Below, piece by piece: positions 16,827 to 24,997 of a DNA stretch of 40,368 nucleotides (position 1 is the stretch's first letter; each line of letters starts with the position of its first letter). Location of the stretch: assembly GCA_026397505.1 (NCBI GenBank), contig JAPLUR010000043.1, positions 1-40,368 of the forward strand, written 5' to 3'. The notes under the pieces are model-generated. The model saw only the letters and a program-made list of their open reading frames with translations. It did not search any database and was not told the origin of the DNA. The translations under genes were made by a program, and so were the position numbers. Source of the stretch: Candidatus Zixiibacteriota bacterium. GTDB lineage: Bacteria > Zixibacteria > MSB-5A5 > GN15 > PGXB01.

Positions 16827-18953
16827 ATGAATCGTAAGGCATTTTTACTTGGATTCTATTCGATCGGGGGACAGGTACTGCTTCTGCGGGAACTGGTCTC
16901 ATCGTTGCACGGTGATGAATTATTCCTCGGCACCGCCCTCTTCGGCTGGTTACTCTCGGTTGCATCGGGGGCCTATCTGGCGGGGAAATCGCGCCTATCG
17001 GTCAAAACCGGTGTCCTCTTTGTCGCCGGCGCCATAGCCCTGCCGGTGATGCTTGTTATCGTGCGTCTTTCGACCCTCATGACCGGTCATCTCATCGGCG
17101 AGATAACTCCCTTCAGCACCGCTGCGGCTATTTCCATTTTTTTCATGTCTCCGGTCGGCCTTATTTCCGGCGCCTTGTTTTCGGCTATTACCAGAGAGGG
17201 GTACCGCCCGGCGCTTTCCATAGTACAGGTCTATCTCTGGGAGGGGATCGGTGCTTTTGTCGGCGGCGGACTCTTCACGCTCTTGGTCGGCTCATACCTT
17301 TCAACTCTGGCCATGGCTCTGGTCTTGAGCTTGGTGGTTATCCTCATCCTCTTTTCTGATCTTTCGCATAAAAGGACGGTCATGCCGGTCATTGTCGCCA
17401 TGGCCCTTGTAGCCCTGATAAAATCCTATACTCCTTATCTGGATCGATATATTGATAATTTCAAATACCGACCATACCAGGTCGAGTCATCGCTTGATAC
17501 CCATTATGGACATCAGGTAATACTCTCGAAAGACAGTACACTGACATTGGTGACCGATAACAGTATCGAAGCCGCCTATCCGGATCTGCTGACAGCGGAG
17601 AATCTCCTTCTGCCGCCATTGGCTTACCGCCCCGATATAAAGAATATTCTCCATATCGGTCGCATTGAATTCGGTATCATGCAACTGGCCGATAGCCTCC
17701 CGGAAATCAAAATCACCGCCATAGACGCCCGCGGGTCGCTGACTGATGCTGTGGAAAAAATAATGTCAAAGGCCGGGCAATCTGTCCAGATCAATGATGA
17801 CCCACTGGCCTACTTCACTCTGGCCTCGCCTCTAATCAAGTATGACCTGATAATCATGAACATCGGCGAGCCGGATAGTTATCGAAGCAGCCGCTATCTT
17901 ACGGCGCGGTTTCTTAATGCTGCCCGGCGATTCCTTGCCCCCGGAGGTATTATTTTCTTCCCCTCGCACTATGATACCGATCGGAATATTTCGCAGGAGA
18001 AGGGAAAACTTCTTTCCATTATTTATAATACTCTTAAATCCTCATTCACTCACGTTGCCTCCTGGCCGGGCGATTTGACCCTGTTTTTTGCTTCGGACAG
18101 CGCCCTCTTTGAGGTTCCGGTCGATACCATTCTTCAGCGCTTCAGCGCTCTTGGCTATGCCCCGCGATTCCTGAATCAGGATTATCTCCCCGATCGTTTT
18201 GAATCGCTCAAAGTATCGCGGCTCCATGATGCCCTTAATTCTTCATCGCAAGTAAATTCTCAAGAAAAACCGGTGCTGGTTTACAATCAGGCGATATATC
18301 GTTCCAAAATCGACAACCTTGATAAGACTATCATTCCTGCCCTTTACCGGCAGCCATGGACACTTGCTGTCCCGTTAATGATAATCGTCTTCTTCCTGAC
18401 TCTGATTTTCCGAAAGCGCCGCCGGAGGGAATTCGGGCTCTTTTTGTACTTTGCGGCCGGACTTGCATCGCTTTCGCTGGAATTGATCTCCTTCTATGTT
18501 TTTCAGTCCTCCGCCGGTTCTTTATACTCTCAGATAGGGGCGCTGATTGGCGCCTTCATGCTCGGTCTGGCTCTGGGGACTTATTTCTCGGTCCGGGCCA
18601 ATAAAGAACACCTGGAGTTCCCCGCCCTGATTCTCTTCATTGCCGCGGTATTATTCTTTTCTTCCACTTACCGGAGTGTTCCGCCGCGGGCGCTATTATT
18701 ATATCATCTTCTCTTTCTCTTTACGGTGGCTGTGATCACCGGCTCTCTCTTCGTTGCCGCCACGGCCCGTTATTATTTTGGACGTTCCGAAAGCAATCGG
18801 GGCACCGGCTATGCCCTGGAATTGGTCGGCTCCGCTCTCGGCGCCCTTCTTCCCATAACCATTTTTCTCCCCTTTCTGGGAATACCGTGGCTTCTGGCCG
18901 CCATCCTGATTTTTTTGGCCCTCTCTCTGGTCGGTGCCACTATCACCAGATGA
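16827..18953 (+). CDS. Polytopic membrane protein with degenerate spermidine-synthase-like domain
   Basis: Protein of 708 residues. About six hydrophobic segments fill residues 1-200, a soluble segment of about 300 residues follows, and about seven hydrophobic segments end the protein. This is the layout of fused MFS/spermidine-synthase proteins. The soluble part has the Rossmann order of the synthase: ILHIGRIEFGIMQLAD, then ITAIDARGSLTDAVEKIM, YDLIIMNIGEPDSYRSSRYL, and FLNAARRFLAPGGIIFFPSH. The canonical glycine motif G-G-G-D-G is replaced by GRIEFG, and the Asp expected after the product-binding strand is MNIGEP. Catalysis is therefore doubtful, and a binding or transport role is possible. 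The start ATG directly follows the stop of the radical SAM gene, so it belongs to the same unit. The synthase-like reading rests on motif order. Confidence 0.7.
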   Translation: MNRKAFLLGFYSIGGQVLLLRELVSSLHGDELFLGTALFGWLLSVASGAYLAGKSRLSVKTGVLFVAGAIALPVMLVIVRLSTLMTGHLIGEITPFSTAAAISIFFMSPVGLISGALFSAITREGYRPALSIVQVYLWEGIGAFVGGGLFTLLVGSYLSTLAMALVLSLVVILILFSDLSHKRTVMPVIVAMALVALIKSYTPYLDRYIDNFKYRPYQVESSLDTHYGHQVILSKDSTLTLVTDNSIEAAYPDLLTAENLLLPPLAYRPDIKNILHIGRIEFGIMQLADSLPEIKITAIDARGSLTDAVEKIMSKAGQSVQINDDPLAYFTLASPLIKYDLIIMNIGEPDSYRSSRYLTARFLNAARRFLAPGGIIFFPSHYDTDRNISQEKGKLLSIIYNTLKSSFTHVASWPGDLTLFFASDSALFEVPVDTILQRFSALGYAPRFLNQDYLPDRFESLKVSRLHDALNSSSQVNSQEKPVLVYNQAIYRSKIDNLDKTIIPALYRQPWTLAVPLMIIVFFLTLIFRKRRRREFGLFLYFAAGLASLSLELISFYVFQSSAGSLYSQIGALIGAFMLGLALGTYFSVRANKEHLEFPALILFIAAVLFFSSTYRSVPPRALLLYHLLFLFTVAVITGSLFVAATARYYFGRSESNRGTGYALELVGSALGALLPITIFLPFLGIPWLLAAILIFLALSLVGATITR

Positions 18954-18960
18954 TATTTCC

Positions 18961-18988
18961 TTGATAAAGCCGATACTTTGCATATCTT
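18961..18988 (+). promoter_or_regulatory. Possible promoter of the D-threonine-aldolase-like gene (leaderless)
   Basis: TTGATA (18961-18966), a 16-bp spacer, then TATCTT (18983-18988), only 6 bases before the ATG at 18995. The transcript would begin at or near the start codon, and no ribosome binding site is seen. The same layout occurs at 14730-14767. Confidence 0.4.
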
Positions 18989-18994
18989 TAATTC

Positions 18995-20098
18995 ATGCCT
19001 CAATTCATAAACGATATCAGCACCCCGGCGATTGTGATTGAACGCGCGATTCTCGAAAGAAATCTGGCCGACATGCAATCTCTGGCAACAAGAAATAACA
19101 TAAATCTTCGAGTCCATATTAAGACTCATAAAATACCGGAACTGGCCCAGACGCAGTTAAAACAGGGCGCTGTCGGGATTGCGGTGGCCAAGCTGGGGGA
19201 AGCCGAAATCATGGCCGGGGCCGGCATCAAAGATATTCAGATCGCCAATATCATCGTCGGCAAAGATAAGATCCGAAGATTGGTTAAACTTAATCGGATA
19301 TGCCGCCTATCGGTCGCCATTGATTCGATTGAAAATGCCCGGGAGATTTCCGCCGCTTTTATGCGCGAACGAAATCCAATCGGTGTTCTGATCAAAGTCA
19401 ATTCCGGTTTAAACAGATGTGGTTCTGATTCATTGGAAGAAATCACTCGATTGCTTAAAGCGGCCGAAAGACTTAAGGGTCTAAATGTTCTCGGTCTGAT
19501 GACTCATGCCGGGCACGCCTATGGTGCCGGTAATCGAAAAGAGGTGCAAGCGATCGGCCGTTCCGAAGGAAAACTCCTGGTGGATTATGCGCGGAAACTC
19601 CAGACAGACGGATATGAAATGAAAGTACTGAGCGTCGGATCGACTCCGACCGCACGTTATTGCTTGAAAGTAAAGGGAATCACCGAGCTTCGTGTCGGAA
19701 ATTACATTTTTAATGACATGACACAGGTTTCCCTTGGTACAGTGCCTGTCAGCCGCTGCGCCCTGACTGTCCTGACCACCGTTATCAGTGTGCATGAGGG
19801 GAATCGGGTTGTCATCGATGCTGGAAGCAAAGCCCTGGCCCTCGATAAGGGCGCTCATGGCCGCGAAATCCTGAAAGGATACGGCCTTATCGTAAGCACC
19901 GGCGATCATATTTCCCGATTATCCGAGGAACATGGCATTATCGATACTCCCGCGCGAAGGTACAAGCTGGGGCAGAAAATTAGAATCATCCCCAACCACG
20001 CCTGTGCGGTCATGAATCTCTTTGATGAGGCTTATCTGGTCGACGGCAAGAAAGCAATCAGAAAATTCAAAATCGCCGCCAGAGGAAAAATGAATTAA
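18995..20098 (+). CDS. D-threonine aldolase/D-serine dehydratase-like PLP enzyme
   Basis: Fold-type III pyridoxal-phosphate protein of 367 residues, cytoplasmic. The N-terminal TPAIVIERAILERNL and RVHIKTHKIPELAQ (39-52) match the alanine-racemase-like barrel, with K43 the likely PLP lysine. Later motifs are NSGLNRCG (134-141), LMTHAGHAYG (165-174) and LSVGSTPTA (206-214). The C-terminal metal site typical of D-threonine aldolase and D-serine dehydratase is IIPNHACAVMNLFD, with H335 and C337. It probably cleaves or dehydrates a D-3-hydroxyamino acid; the exact substrate is not decided by sequence. No ribosome binding site precedes the ATG. The gene is 41 bp after the membrane protein gene and 11 bp before the thiamine pyrophosphokinase gene. 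Confidence 0.85.
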   Translation: MPQFINDISTPAIVIERAILERNLADMQSLATRNNINLRVHIKTHKIPELAQTQLKQGAVGIAVAKLGEAEIMAGAGIKDIQIANIIVGKDKIRRLVKLNRICRLSVAIDSIENAREISAAFMRERNPIGVLIKVNSGLNRCGSDSLEEITRLLKAAERLKGLNVLGLMTHAGHAYGAGNRKEVQAIGRSEGKLLVDYARKLQTDGYEMKVLSVGSTPTARYCLKVKGITELRVGNYIFNDMTQVSLGTVPVSRCALTVLTTVISVHEGNRVVIDAGSKALALDKGAHGREILKGYGLIVSTGDHISRLSEEHGIIDTPARRYKLGQKIRIIPNHACAVMNLFDEAYLVDGKKAIRKFKIAARGKMN

Positions 20099-20109
20099 AG
20101 AGGTACTAT

Positions 20110-20775
20110 ATGCTCAAACCGAATAGATACTTCCTTTTTCTTAATTACAAATATCCTCCCAAGGATTTCTTGTTTTATCGGAGAAAAATCAAAAGCGGCG
20201 TCACCGTTGCCGTCGATGGCGGCGTCAGATTCTTCTTGAAAAACAAGGCCCTTCCCGATATTATCATCGGCGATTTTGACTCTGCCCCTCCCCTGTCGAA
20301 AAAATATCTCGCCCAGACAGAAGTGATTGTCTTCCCAACTGCAAAGGATAAAACCGATAGCCATCTCGCCCTGGAATTGGCCCTCGAACGCGGTGCCGGC
20401 GAAATAGAAATATTCGGTGGTGTCAGCAGTTCCGAAATCGATCATACCCTTGGGAATTTATTCCTCCTGGAACTGGTCAATAAATTCAATCGTGATTATA
20501 AAAGAAAAGTCAAGGCACGTCTGGTGGGACCGGGATACGAAGCCGCCATGATTGAAAACGGCCAGGGAGATTTTGCAGGCAATAAGGGGGATTTTCTGTC
20601 AATAATTCCTCTCTCAGCCGGCCCCATTGTTGACTTCACCGGGCTGGTCTACCCGCCACCGAAAAGACCGCTTCGGATCGGCGATTCGCTCTCGCTTCGC
20701 AATCAATTTTCCGGCCGGCACGCCCATATCAAGGTAAAGGGAAAAGTGGTGGTCGTTGTTTTGCACAAAAAATAG
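20110..20775 (+). CDS. thiN: Thiamine pyrophosphokinase
   Basis: Transfers pyrophosphate from ATP to thiamine to form thiamine diphosphate. The 221-residue protein has the family motifs in order: VAVDGGVRF (33-41), IIIGDFDS (51-58), FPTAKDKTDSHLALELAL (75-92), and EIDHTLGNLFLL (109-120) for magnesium and substrate binding. The C-terminal part is the small beta domain that closes over thiamine. A GAGGT ribosome binding site precedes the ATG by 5 bases. It follows the PLP-enzyme gene by 11 bp. No other thiamine gene or TPP riboswitch is visible in the window. Confidence 0.9.
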   Translation: MLKPNRYFLFLNYKYPPKDFLFYRRKIKSGVTVAVDGGVRFFLKNKALPDIIIGDFDSAPPLSKKYLAQTEVIVFPTAKDKTDSHLALELALERGAGEIEIFGGVSSSEIDHTLGNLFLLELVNKFNRDYKRKVKARLVGPGYEAAMIENGQGDFAGNKGDFLSIIPLSAGPIVDFTGLVYPPPKRPLRIGDSLSLRNQFSGRHAHIKVKGKVVVVVLHKK

Positions 20776-20855
20776 TCTTCTCTTTGGCGAAACCCGTCCA
20801 GCACATTTTGGGACCCCTGCCAGAATAACACTACTGCAAATATCTTGATATCTTC

Positions 20856-20883
20856 TTGACAATCCTTTTCAGCCGTATATATT
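20856..20883 (+). promoter_or_regulatory. Promoter of tRNA-Gln
   Basis: TTGACA (20856-20861), a 16-bp spacer, and TATATT (20878-20883). Transcription should start near 20890, 50 bases before the mature tRNA. Confidence 0.65.
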
Positions 20884-20895
20884 GGGTGAAATTTA

Positions 20896-20923
20896 ATAGA
20901 ATCTATACCGATATAGATTCTAT
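20896..20923. repeat. Perfect 12-bp palindrome in the tRNA-Gln leader
   Basis: ATAGAATCTATA, loop CCGA, TATAGATTCTAT: two 12-bp arms with no mismatch. It lies just after the predicted transcription start and 16 bp before the tRNA. It could be an operator, or a hairpin in the precursor that guides RNase processing. Confidence 0.75.
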
Positions 20924-20939
20924 CCGGTGAATAAAAGCC

Positions 20940-21010
20940 TGGGGAATGGTCCAACGGTAGGGCACGTGGCTCTGGACCACGGAATCGGGGTTCGATTCCC
21001 TGTTCCCCAG
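20940..21010 (+). tRNA. tRNA-Gln (anticodon CTG)
   Basis: A 71-nt cloverleaf: acceptor TGGGGAA/TTCCCCA, D stem GTCC/GGGC with a short loop, anticodon stem CGTGG/CCACG with loop CTCTGGA, T stem CGGGG/CCCTG with loop TTCGATT, and discriminator G. The anticodon CTG reads CAG codons. CCA is not encoded. A run of seven T follows at once, probably ending transcription. A glutaminyl-tRNA synthetase gene lies about 6.6 kb downstream on the other strand. Confidence 0.95.
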
Positions 21011-21344
21011 CTTTTTTTATTGGCAAAATTTCTGCCAGGCAGTTTCAGCTCGGAACACCATTCCTCTTTTCTCAAGAGTTGAACTGGGTGCCTCTCTCAA
21101 AGACAAATTCGGGGCTCGGAAGCATCAAACGTAAAATTGAATAATAATCCGCAAACCGCGTATAAAGATTGACAAGAAACAAAGAATGCCTCAAATTGTG
21201 GCAGTTAATGGTCCACCTTAATTGTTGAGATAGACGACCGGCCCGCCGCATGGCGAGGCCACAGATGCTAATGATGCCGATTTCTGCCGATATATTGTAC
21301 TTGGACTTCTGGAACAACAGATTTGACCCGCGGAGTATTATAGA
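21011..21344. other. Intergenic stretch after tRNA-Gln
   Basis: About 330 bp with no gene I can support. It starts with the T run that ends the tRNA transcript. Short open frames here lack ribosome binding sites and family likeness. A weak promoter for the downstream gene could lie around 21198-21226. Confidence 0.5.
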
Positions 21345-22547
21345 TTGACTGCTTCGGATAAATCGCGCCCGGCTTTCCCCAACGAACCGCAATCGGAATT
21401 GATGCTTGATGACGGCGTAAAAATCATCGCGGTCAGCGATTTATCCGCCCTGGAATCGCATGCCGACGCCTGGAACAAACTGGCCCTGAGCATGACTGCC
21501 GCGCTGCCGATGGTATCCCATGCCTGGGTCGCCTCATATTTCGAGCACCAGTTGCGCCCACGGGAAAAATGGCTCTGCCTGATGGCCTACCGGGGTGATA
21601 AACTGCTCGGCGTTCTTCCCCTCTTGATTGTCCCGCACCCGATCTGGGGAACCAGATCCCCCCGCCTGCGGATGCCCGGCAATTACGACACCGTATCGGT
21701 TGATGCCGCCCTGAGTGAATCGGAACCCGAGAAAGCCTTTGGGTACCTGCTTTTCGCTCTCAGAAAAGCTTTCCCCTCTTTCCAGAGTCTTGAGTTCAGC
21801 CGCCTCCCCGAGAAATCTGCCACTCTGACTTCTCTTGGCCGAATAGCCGAGCATTTCTTTGCAGTTCGCGAGGCGGCCGGATTCGGCAATTATGTCCGCA
21901 TCGATGGTACCTATGAGAATTATCTCGACAGCCTTTCGCACAATTTCCGCCGCAATTTGAAAAAGAACAGCAAAAAAATAGAACAACTACCTGATCTGGT
22001 GACAGATTTTCATAGCGGCTGCGAAATCAAATGTCAGCATCTGACCACTTTTCTTGATATCGAGGCCTCCGGCTGGAAAGGCCAGGCGGGTACTTCCATA
22101 AAGCAATCTGTTTCGCTTAAGGCATTCTATGAAGCTCTTGATAGAAAATTGCGCGAACTGGGATGGCTCGAGTATCATTTCCTTCGCTCCGGTGATAAAG
22201 CCATCGCCGGGCATTTCGCCGTCAGGTTCGGCCGGACCTTGGTCCTTACCAAAATCGGCTATGATGAAACCTACGCCCAGGGCGCACCCGGTAATTATCT
22301 CTTTAATAAAAACCTCCAGAGGGCGTTTGAGAGAAATGATACTGACCTGATCGACTGCCTCTCTGATGAACCCTGGCATAATAACTGGAATACGTGCCGA
22401 CGGTCATACTATAACCTCTATCTCTATCCCAAACGAACCCTCCCTTTCATTTTCGGCATGCTCCCCCGGAGATTACATCGGGTGGCGCGGAAAATACCCA
22501 TCCTCTACAACCTCTACCACCGCATCCGCCGCGAAAAGAACAAATGA
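21345..22547 (+). CDS. FemAB/CelD-like GNAT acyltransferase
   Basis: Protein of 400 residues, no signal peptide. It fits the Acetyltransf_6 (CelD/BcsL/FemAB-like) family: an N-terminal half with LESHADAWNKLALSMTAALP (36-55), then YLDSLSHNFRRNLKKNSKKI (193-212), and a C-terminal half with AIAGHFAVRFGRTLVLTKIGY near 287, APGNYLFNKNLQRAFERN near 315 and a final W-N-x-x-R block. Such proteins are encoded in exopolysaccharide or cell-surface loci and transfer an acyl or aminoacyl group. The start may be TTG 21345 (GGAG nine bases upstream) or ATG 21402. The stop overlaps the start of the glycosyltransferase gene (ATGA), supporting a joint role in surface glycan synthesis. Confidence 0.8.
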   Translation: MTASDKSRPAFPNEPQSELMLDDGVKIIAVSDLSALESHADAWNKLALSMTAALPMVSHAWVASYFEHQLRPREKWLCLMAYRGDKLLGVLPLLIVPHPIWGTRSPRLRMPGNYDTVSVDAALSESEPEKAFGYLLFALRKAFPSFQSLEFSRLPEKSATLTSLGRIAEHFFAVREAAGFGNYVRIDGTYENYLDSLSHNFRRNLKKNSKKIEQLPDLVTDFHSGCEIKCQHLTTFLDIEASGWKGQAGTSIKQSVSLKAFYEALDRKLRELGWLEYHFLRSGDKAIAGHFAVRFGRTLVLTKIGYDETYAQGAPGNYLFNKNLQRAFERNDTDLIDCLSDEPWHNNWNTCRRSYYNLYLYPKRTLPFIFGMLPRRLHRVARKIPILYNLYHRIRREKNK

Positions 22548-23563
22548 AAATGGCCTCAAGACTGAGCGTCTCTGTCATTATTCCCACCTATAATCGCGCC
22601 CCTTTGATTGTCAGAGCGTTGAAATCGGTGCTTGGACAGATTGGCAGCGATGATGAAATCATTGTTATCGATGACGGCTCGACCGACAACACCGCAGAAG
22701 TTCTTCAGCCGTTTCAGGCTGCCATCAAATATATCAGGGTCCCCAACAAAGGAGCCGGGGCGGCCCGCAATCATGGTGTTTCTCTGGCCACCAAGGACCT
22801 CATTGCGTTTCTCGATTCCGATGATGAATGGATGCCCGGCAAACTCGAACTGCATCGTGCCATTATGCAGGCCCGGCCCGATATTCTCTTCACCTTCTCC
22901 GATTTTGCCATCACCGACAAACATGAGCAGGTGGTCAGAAAGAACCTCAGGCGCTGGCATAATGATCCAAGACCCTGGAGCGAAATACTCGGCCCTGGAA
23001 CCATCTATTCGACCATTGCACCTCTTCCCACCAGAATCGAGGACTTCTCCTTCTATGTCGGCGATCTGTACCCCCTCGAATTTCAGGCCAATTATATCTT
23101 CACCGGCACGCTTGTGGTGCGACGTGAGGCAGGTGAGGCGATCCATTTTGCCGAGGACACACCGGTTTTCGAGGACTGGGAATGTTTTGGACGACTCGCC
23201 CAAAAAGGGCCTGCCGGCTATCTCGATATTGAAACCGCCTGGCAGTACAGCCACCCCGGATTTCGCCTGACCGGCACCGATATTCTTCGTTCCGCTTTGT
23301 CGCGCATCAAAATTTCCGAGCGGGTCTGGGGAAACGATACTGCTTTTTTGCAGAAGCATTCCGGTTTATATCAATCAGTCCTTGAAGAGCAATACCTGAC
23401 TGTGGCGCGGCAATATATCGCGCAGGGGAAAAAGGCTGAGGCGATTACCGCTCTCACCAGTGTCCCCGATGCACCGTTCAAGCTCCGGGCCTTGGCATCT
23501 CTTCCCGCCCCGCTCCTTCGTACTTTCGCCGCCGCCCGAAATCTTCTGAAATCCCCCAGATAG
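22544..23563 (+). CDS. Glycosyltransferase family 2
   Basis: Inverting GT-A type glycosyltransferase of 339 residues, cytoplasmic or membrane-associated, probably acting on a surface glycan. The N-terminal domain has VSVIIPTYNRAPLIVRAL (8-25), VIDDGSTDNTAEVL (43-56), NKGAGAARNHG near 67 and IAFLDSDDEWMPGKLE (80-95) with the metal-binding DSD. A VFEDWECFGRL segment near 205 fits the catalytic acid/base ED position. The C-terminal 100 residues are helical, with no membrane span. The start overlaps the acyltransferase stop by 4 bp, so the two are coupled. The sugar donor cannot be told. Confidence 0.9.
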   Translation: MKMASRLSVSVIIPTYNRAPLIVRALKSVLGQIGSDDEIIVIDDGSTDNTAEVLQPFQAAIKYIRVPNKGAGAARNHGVSLATKDLIAFLDSDDEWMPGKLELHRAIMQARPDILFTFSDFAITDKHEQVVRKNLRRWHNDPRPWSEILGPGTIYSTIAPLPTRIEDFSFYVGDLYPLEFQANYIFTGTLVVRREAGEAIHFAEDTPVFEDWECFGRLAQKGPAGYLDIETAWQYSHPGFRLTGTDILRSALSRIKISERVWGNDTAFLQKHSGLYQSVLEEQYLTVARQYIAQGKKAEAITALTSVPDAPFKLRALASLPAPLLRTFAAARNLLKSPR

Positions 23564-23581
23564 CTTCATAAGGCGAATCTC

Positions 23582-23726
23582 TGGATGCTGGATCAAGTCC
23601 AGCATGACAGTAAATGAATATAGAGAGAATTGTCGGGTTTCTCGACTCCGCTCGCGCTTCGTCTCGGAACCTCGACCTACAAAGTGACTTGCTTCACATG
23701 TCATGCTGGCGGAAGCCAGCATCCAT
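23582..23726. repeat. Inverted pair of hairpin repeats around a GACCTAC hairpin element
   Basis: Copy one (23582-23609) contains GGATGCTGG...CCAGCATGACA. Copy two (23699-23726) is the same element in the opposite direction, TGTCATGCTGG...CCAGCATCCA, and each copy is itself a hairpin. Between them, 23632-23680 begins GTCGGGTTT and ends CGACCTAC, a member of the intergenic hairpin type repeated further right. The remaining 240 bp up to 23965 show no gene. Confidence 0.7.
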
Positions 23727-23965
23727 GGGTGGGGCGGCCAAGGATAATATAAGTTGGTGAATAATAAGCGATTGCAAATAGGCGAAAAAAGCGAAGCCAC
23801 CATTATTTCATCTAAACCCATATATAACAGCGGATTGTCAATTGGTGGGTTTGCTTTTTGAATTTTTTGCCCTTCTGACGGACGCAATTTCCCCCTCGTA
23901 ACAGATTGACAGTAAATGAAATGGATGGATTGGGAAAGGATCGTCATTTTGGGTTCGTTTTCATT

Positions 23966-24223
23966 TTAAGGGGGTGAAATGGGATGACCGCGAGAGCCTT
24001 TGCCCGAGATGTCATGTTTGAAGCTGCGAATAAGTGATAATAGGACTTTATGTTGATACTTCTCCGGCAGTAATTGGATGGCCCGGACGAGATCGAATTT
24101 GGAATAGAGACCCTGTTTTAAGCCATTGCGGCTGGAGCGGAATTTGCCCAGTGGGGTTTTAGGGCCGGTGGATTTTAGGGCGTTGAGACGATTGGCAATT
24201 AGCTTTTTTTCGCTTATAGGCAT
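23966..24223 (-). CDS. Short conserved protein with STGPKTPLGK motif
   Basis: Small protein of 85 residues. The N-terminus ANRLNALKSTGPKTPLGKF, followed by RSSRNGLKQGLYS, is a pattern I recognise from the start of many bacterial hypothetical proteins of 150-250 residues (usually N-A-x-x-S-T-G-P-x-T-x-x-G-K-x-x-S-x-x-N-A-x-x-H-G-L). Its function is unknown. Here it is less than half the usual length, so it may be a shortened relic or a small family member. An AGGAG ribosome binding site lies 9 bases before the ATG, which supports translation. It stands alone among repeats. The C-terminus GSRGHPISPP looks non-conserved. Confidence 0.6.
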   Translation of the reverse strand: MPISEKKLIANRLNALKSTGPKTPLGKFRSSRNGLKQGLYSKFDLVRAIQLLPEKYQHKVLLSLIRSFKHDISGKGSRGHPISPP

Positions 24224-24340
24224 ATCTAATTACTCCTATAAATAGGGGTAGTGGGGAGAATCACCATCGGATCAATGGTAATTTTGCGAGGCGGGGATTG
24301 AATTGCAAGCGATTAGGAAGGAAATAATGGGAGTTCCGCG

Positions 24341-24454
24341 GGGTCTTAGGTCGCCGCCTCTGGCGGCGGGCGTGACCCTGCGGTGAATGGGCGCAGCGAG
24401 ATTCCAATGAGCGCAGGGTTACATCCCGCCTGAAGTCGGGACAAGACCCTGCGC
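24341..24454. repeat. Two nested-hairpin elements
   Basis: The first (24341-24378) has outer arms GGGTC/GACCC around CGCCGCC-TCT-GGCGGCG. The second (24411-24454) has outer arms GCGCAGGGT/ACCCTGCGC around TCCCG/CGGGA. The gap 24224-24502 holds nothing else I can identify. Confidence 0.6.
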
Positions 24455-24502
24455 AACTTCGAACGTACTTCTACGGCCGGAATTTGATATCTACGTTCAT
24501 TC

Positions 24503-24997
24503 TTAAAAATGATATGATAATCCGACCTTTAACTTAACGGAATTTAGATCGTAACTCAATTCTGCCGGCATCATTTCGTTATCCTCACCATTCAGATTTA
24601 TATACATGCTTAGATAAGGAGACTCCAGTTTATTAAGCCCGAAAGAGGCATTATCTCCACACTTTGGCAAATATATTGATGTCTTCTCCGATGTTGAGTC
24701 AGGTTTTACTGAAGTCGAATCGGTGTCATGATTCTGCTTCTGCTGATCCTGCTGTTTTTCAATCTCATTCTTTTGATCTTTTTTCCCTTTGGTCGCATGG
24801 GATATTAGGACAATTGTCAAAGCCGCAGCCACGCCAACGGCAATAATGGTAACCCAGGGAAGGCCTTCTTCACCCGGAAGGTCATCGTAATGGCTCCTAT
24901 ACGCGGCACTTGCCGAGGTCGGTGCGAAAAAAAATTGCACCGAAAAGGCAGCCAGAGTAAGAAACACAATAGTGATACTTGACGATAGCTTCTTCAT
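24503..24997 (-). CDS. Hypothetical envelope protein with signal peptide and one membrane span
   Basis: Protein of 164 residues, family not recognised. The start ATG 24997 has AAAGGAAG six bases upstream; an in-frame ATG 13 codons earlier has none. Residues 1-31 are a signal peptide (MKK, hydrophobic run, SASAA). A second hydrophobic segment (about 47-67, VTIIAVGVAAALTIVLI) is followed by a charged Lys/Gln/Asp-rich linker. The last 50 residues look like beta strands and end in KVGLSYHF; a C-terminal phenylalanine is typical of outer-membrane proteins. It may be a short outer-membrane protein or the remnant of a longer one. It has no operon partner and is flanked by hairpin repeats. Confidence 0.6.
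   Translation of the reverse strand: MKKLSSSITIVFLTLAAFSVQFFFAPTSASAAYRSHYDDLPGEEGLPWVTIIAVGVAAALTIVLISHATKGKKDQKNEIEKQQDQQKQNHDTDSTSVKPDSTSEKTSIYLPKCGDNASFGLNKLESPYLSMYINLNGEDNEMMPAELSYDLNSVKLKVGLSYHF

Noticed and set aside
23375-23947. 190-codon minus-strand open frame
   Set aside because: It covers the glycosyltransferase 3' end and the hairpin repeats and has no recognisable domain.
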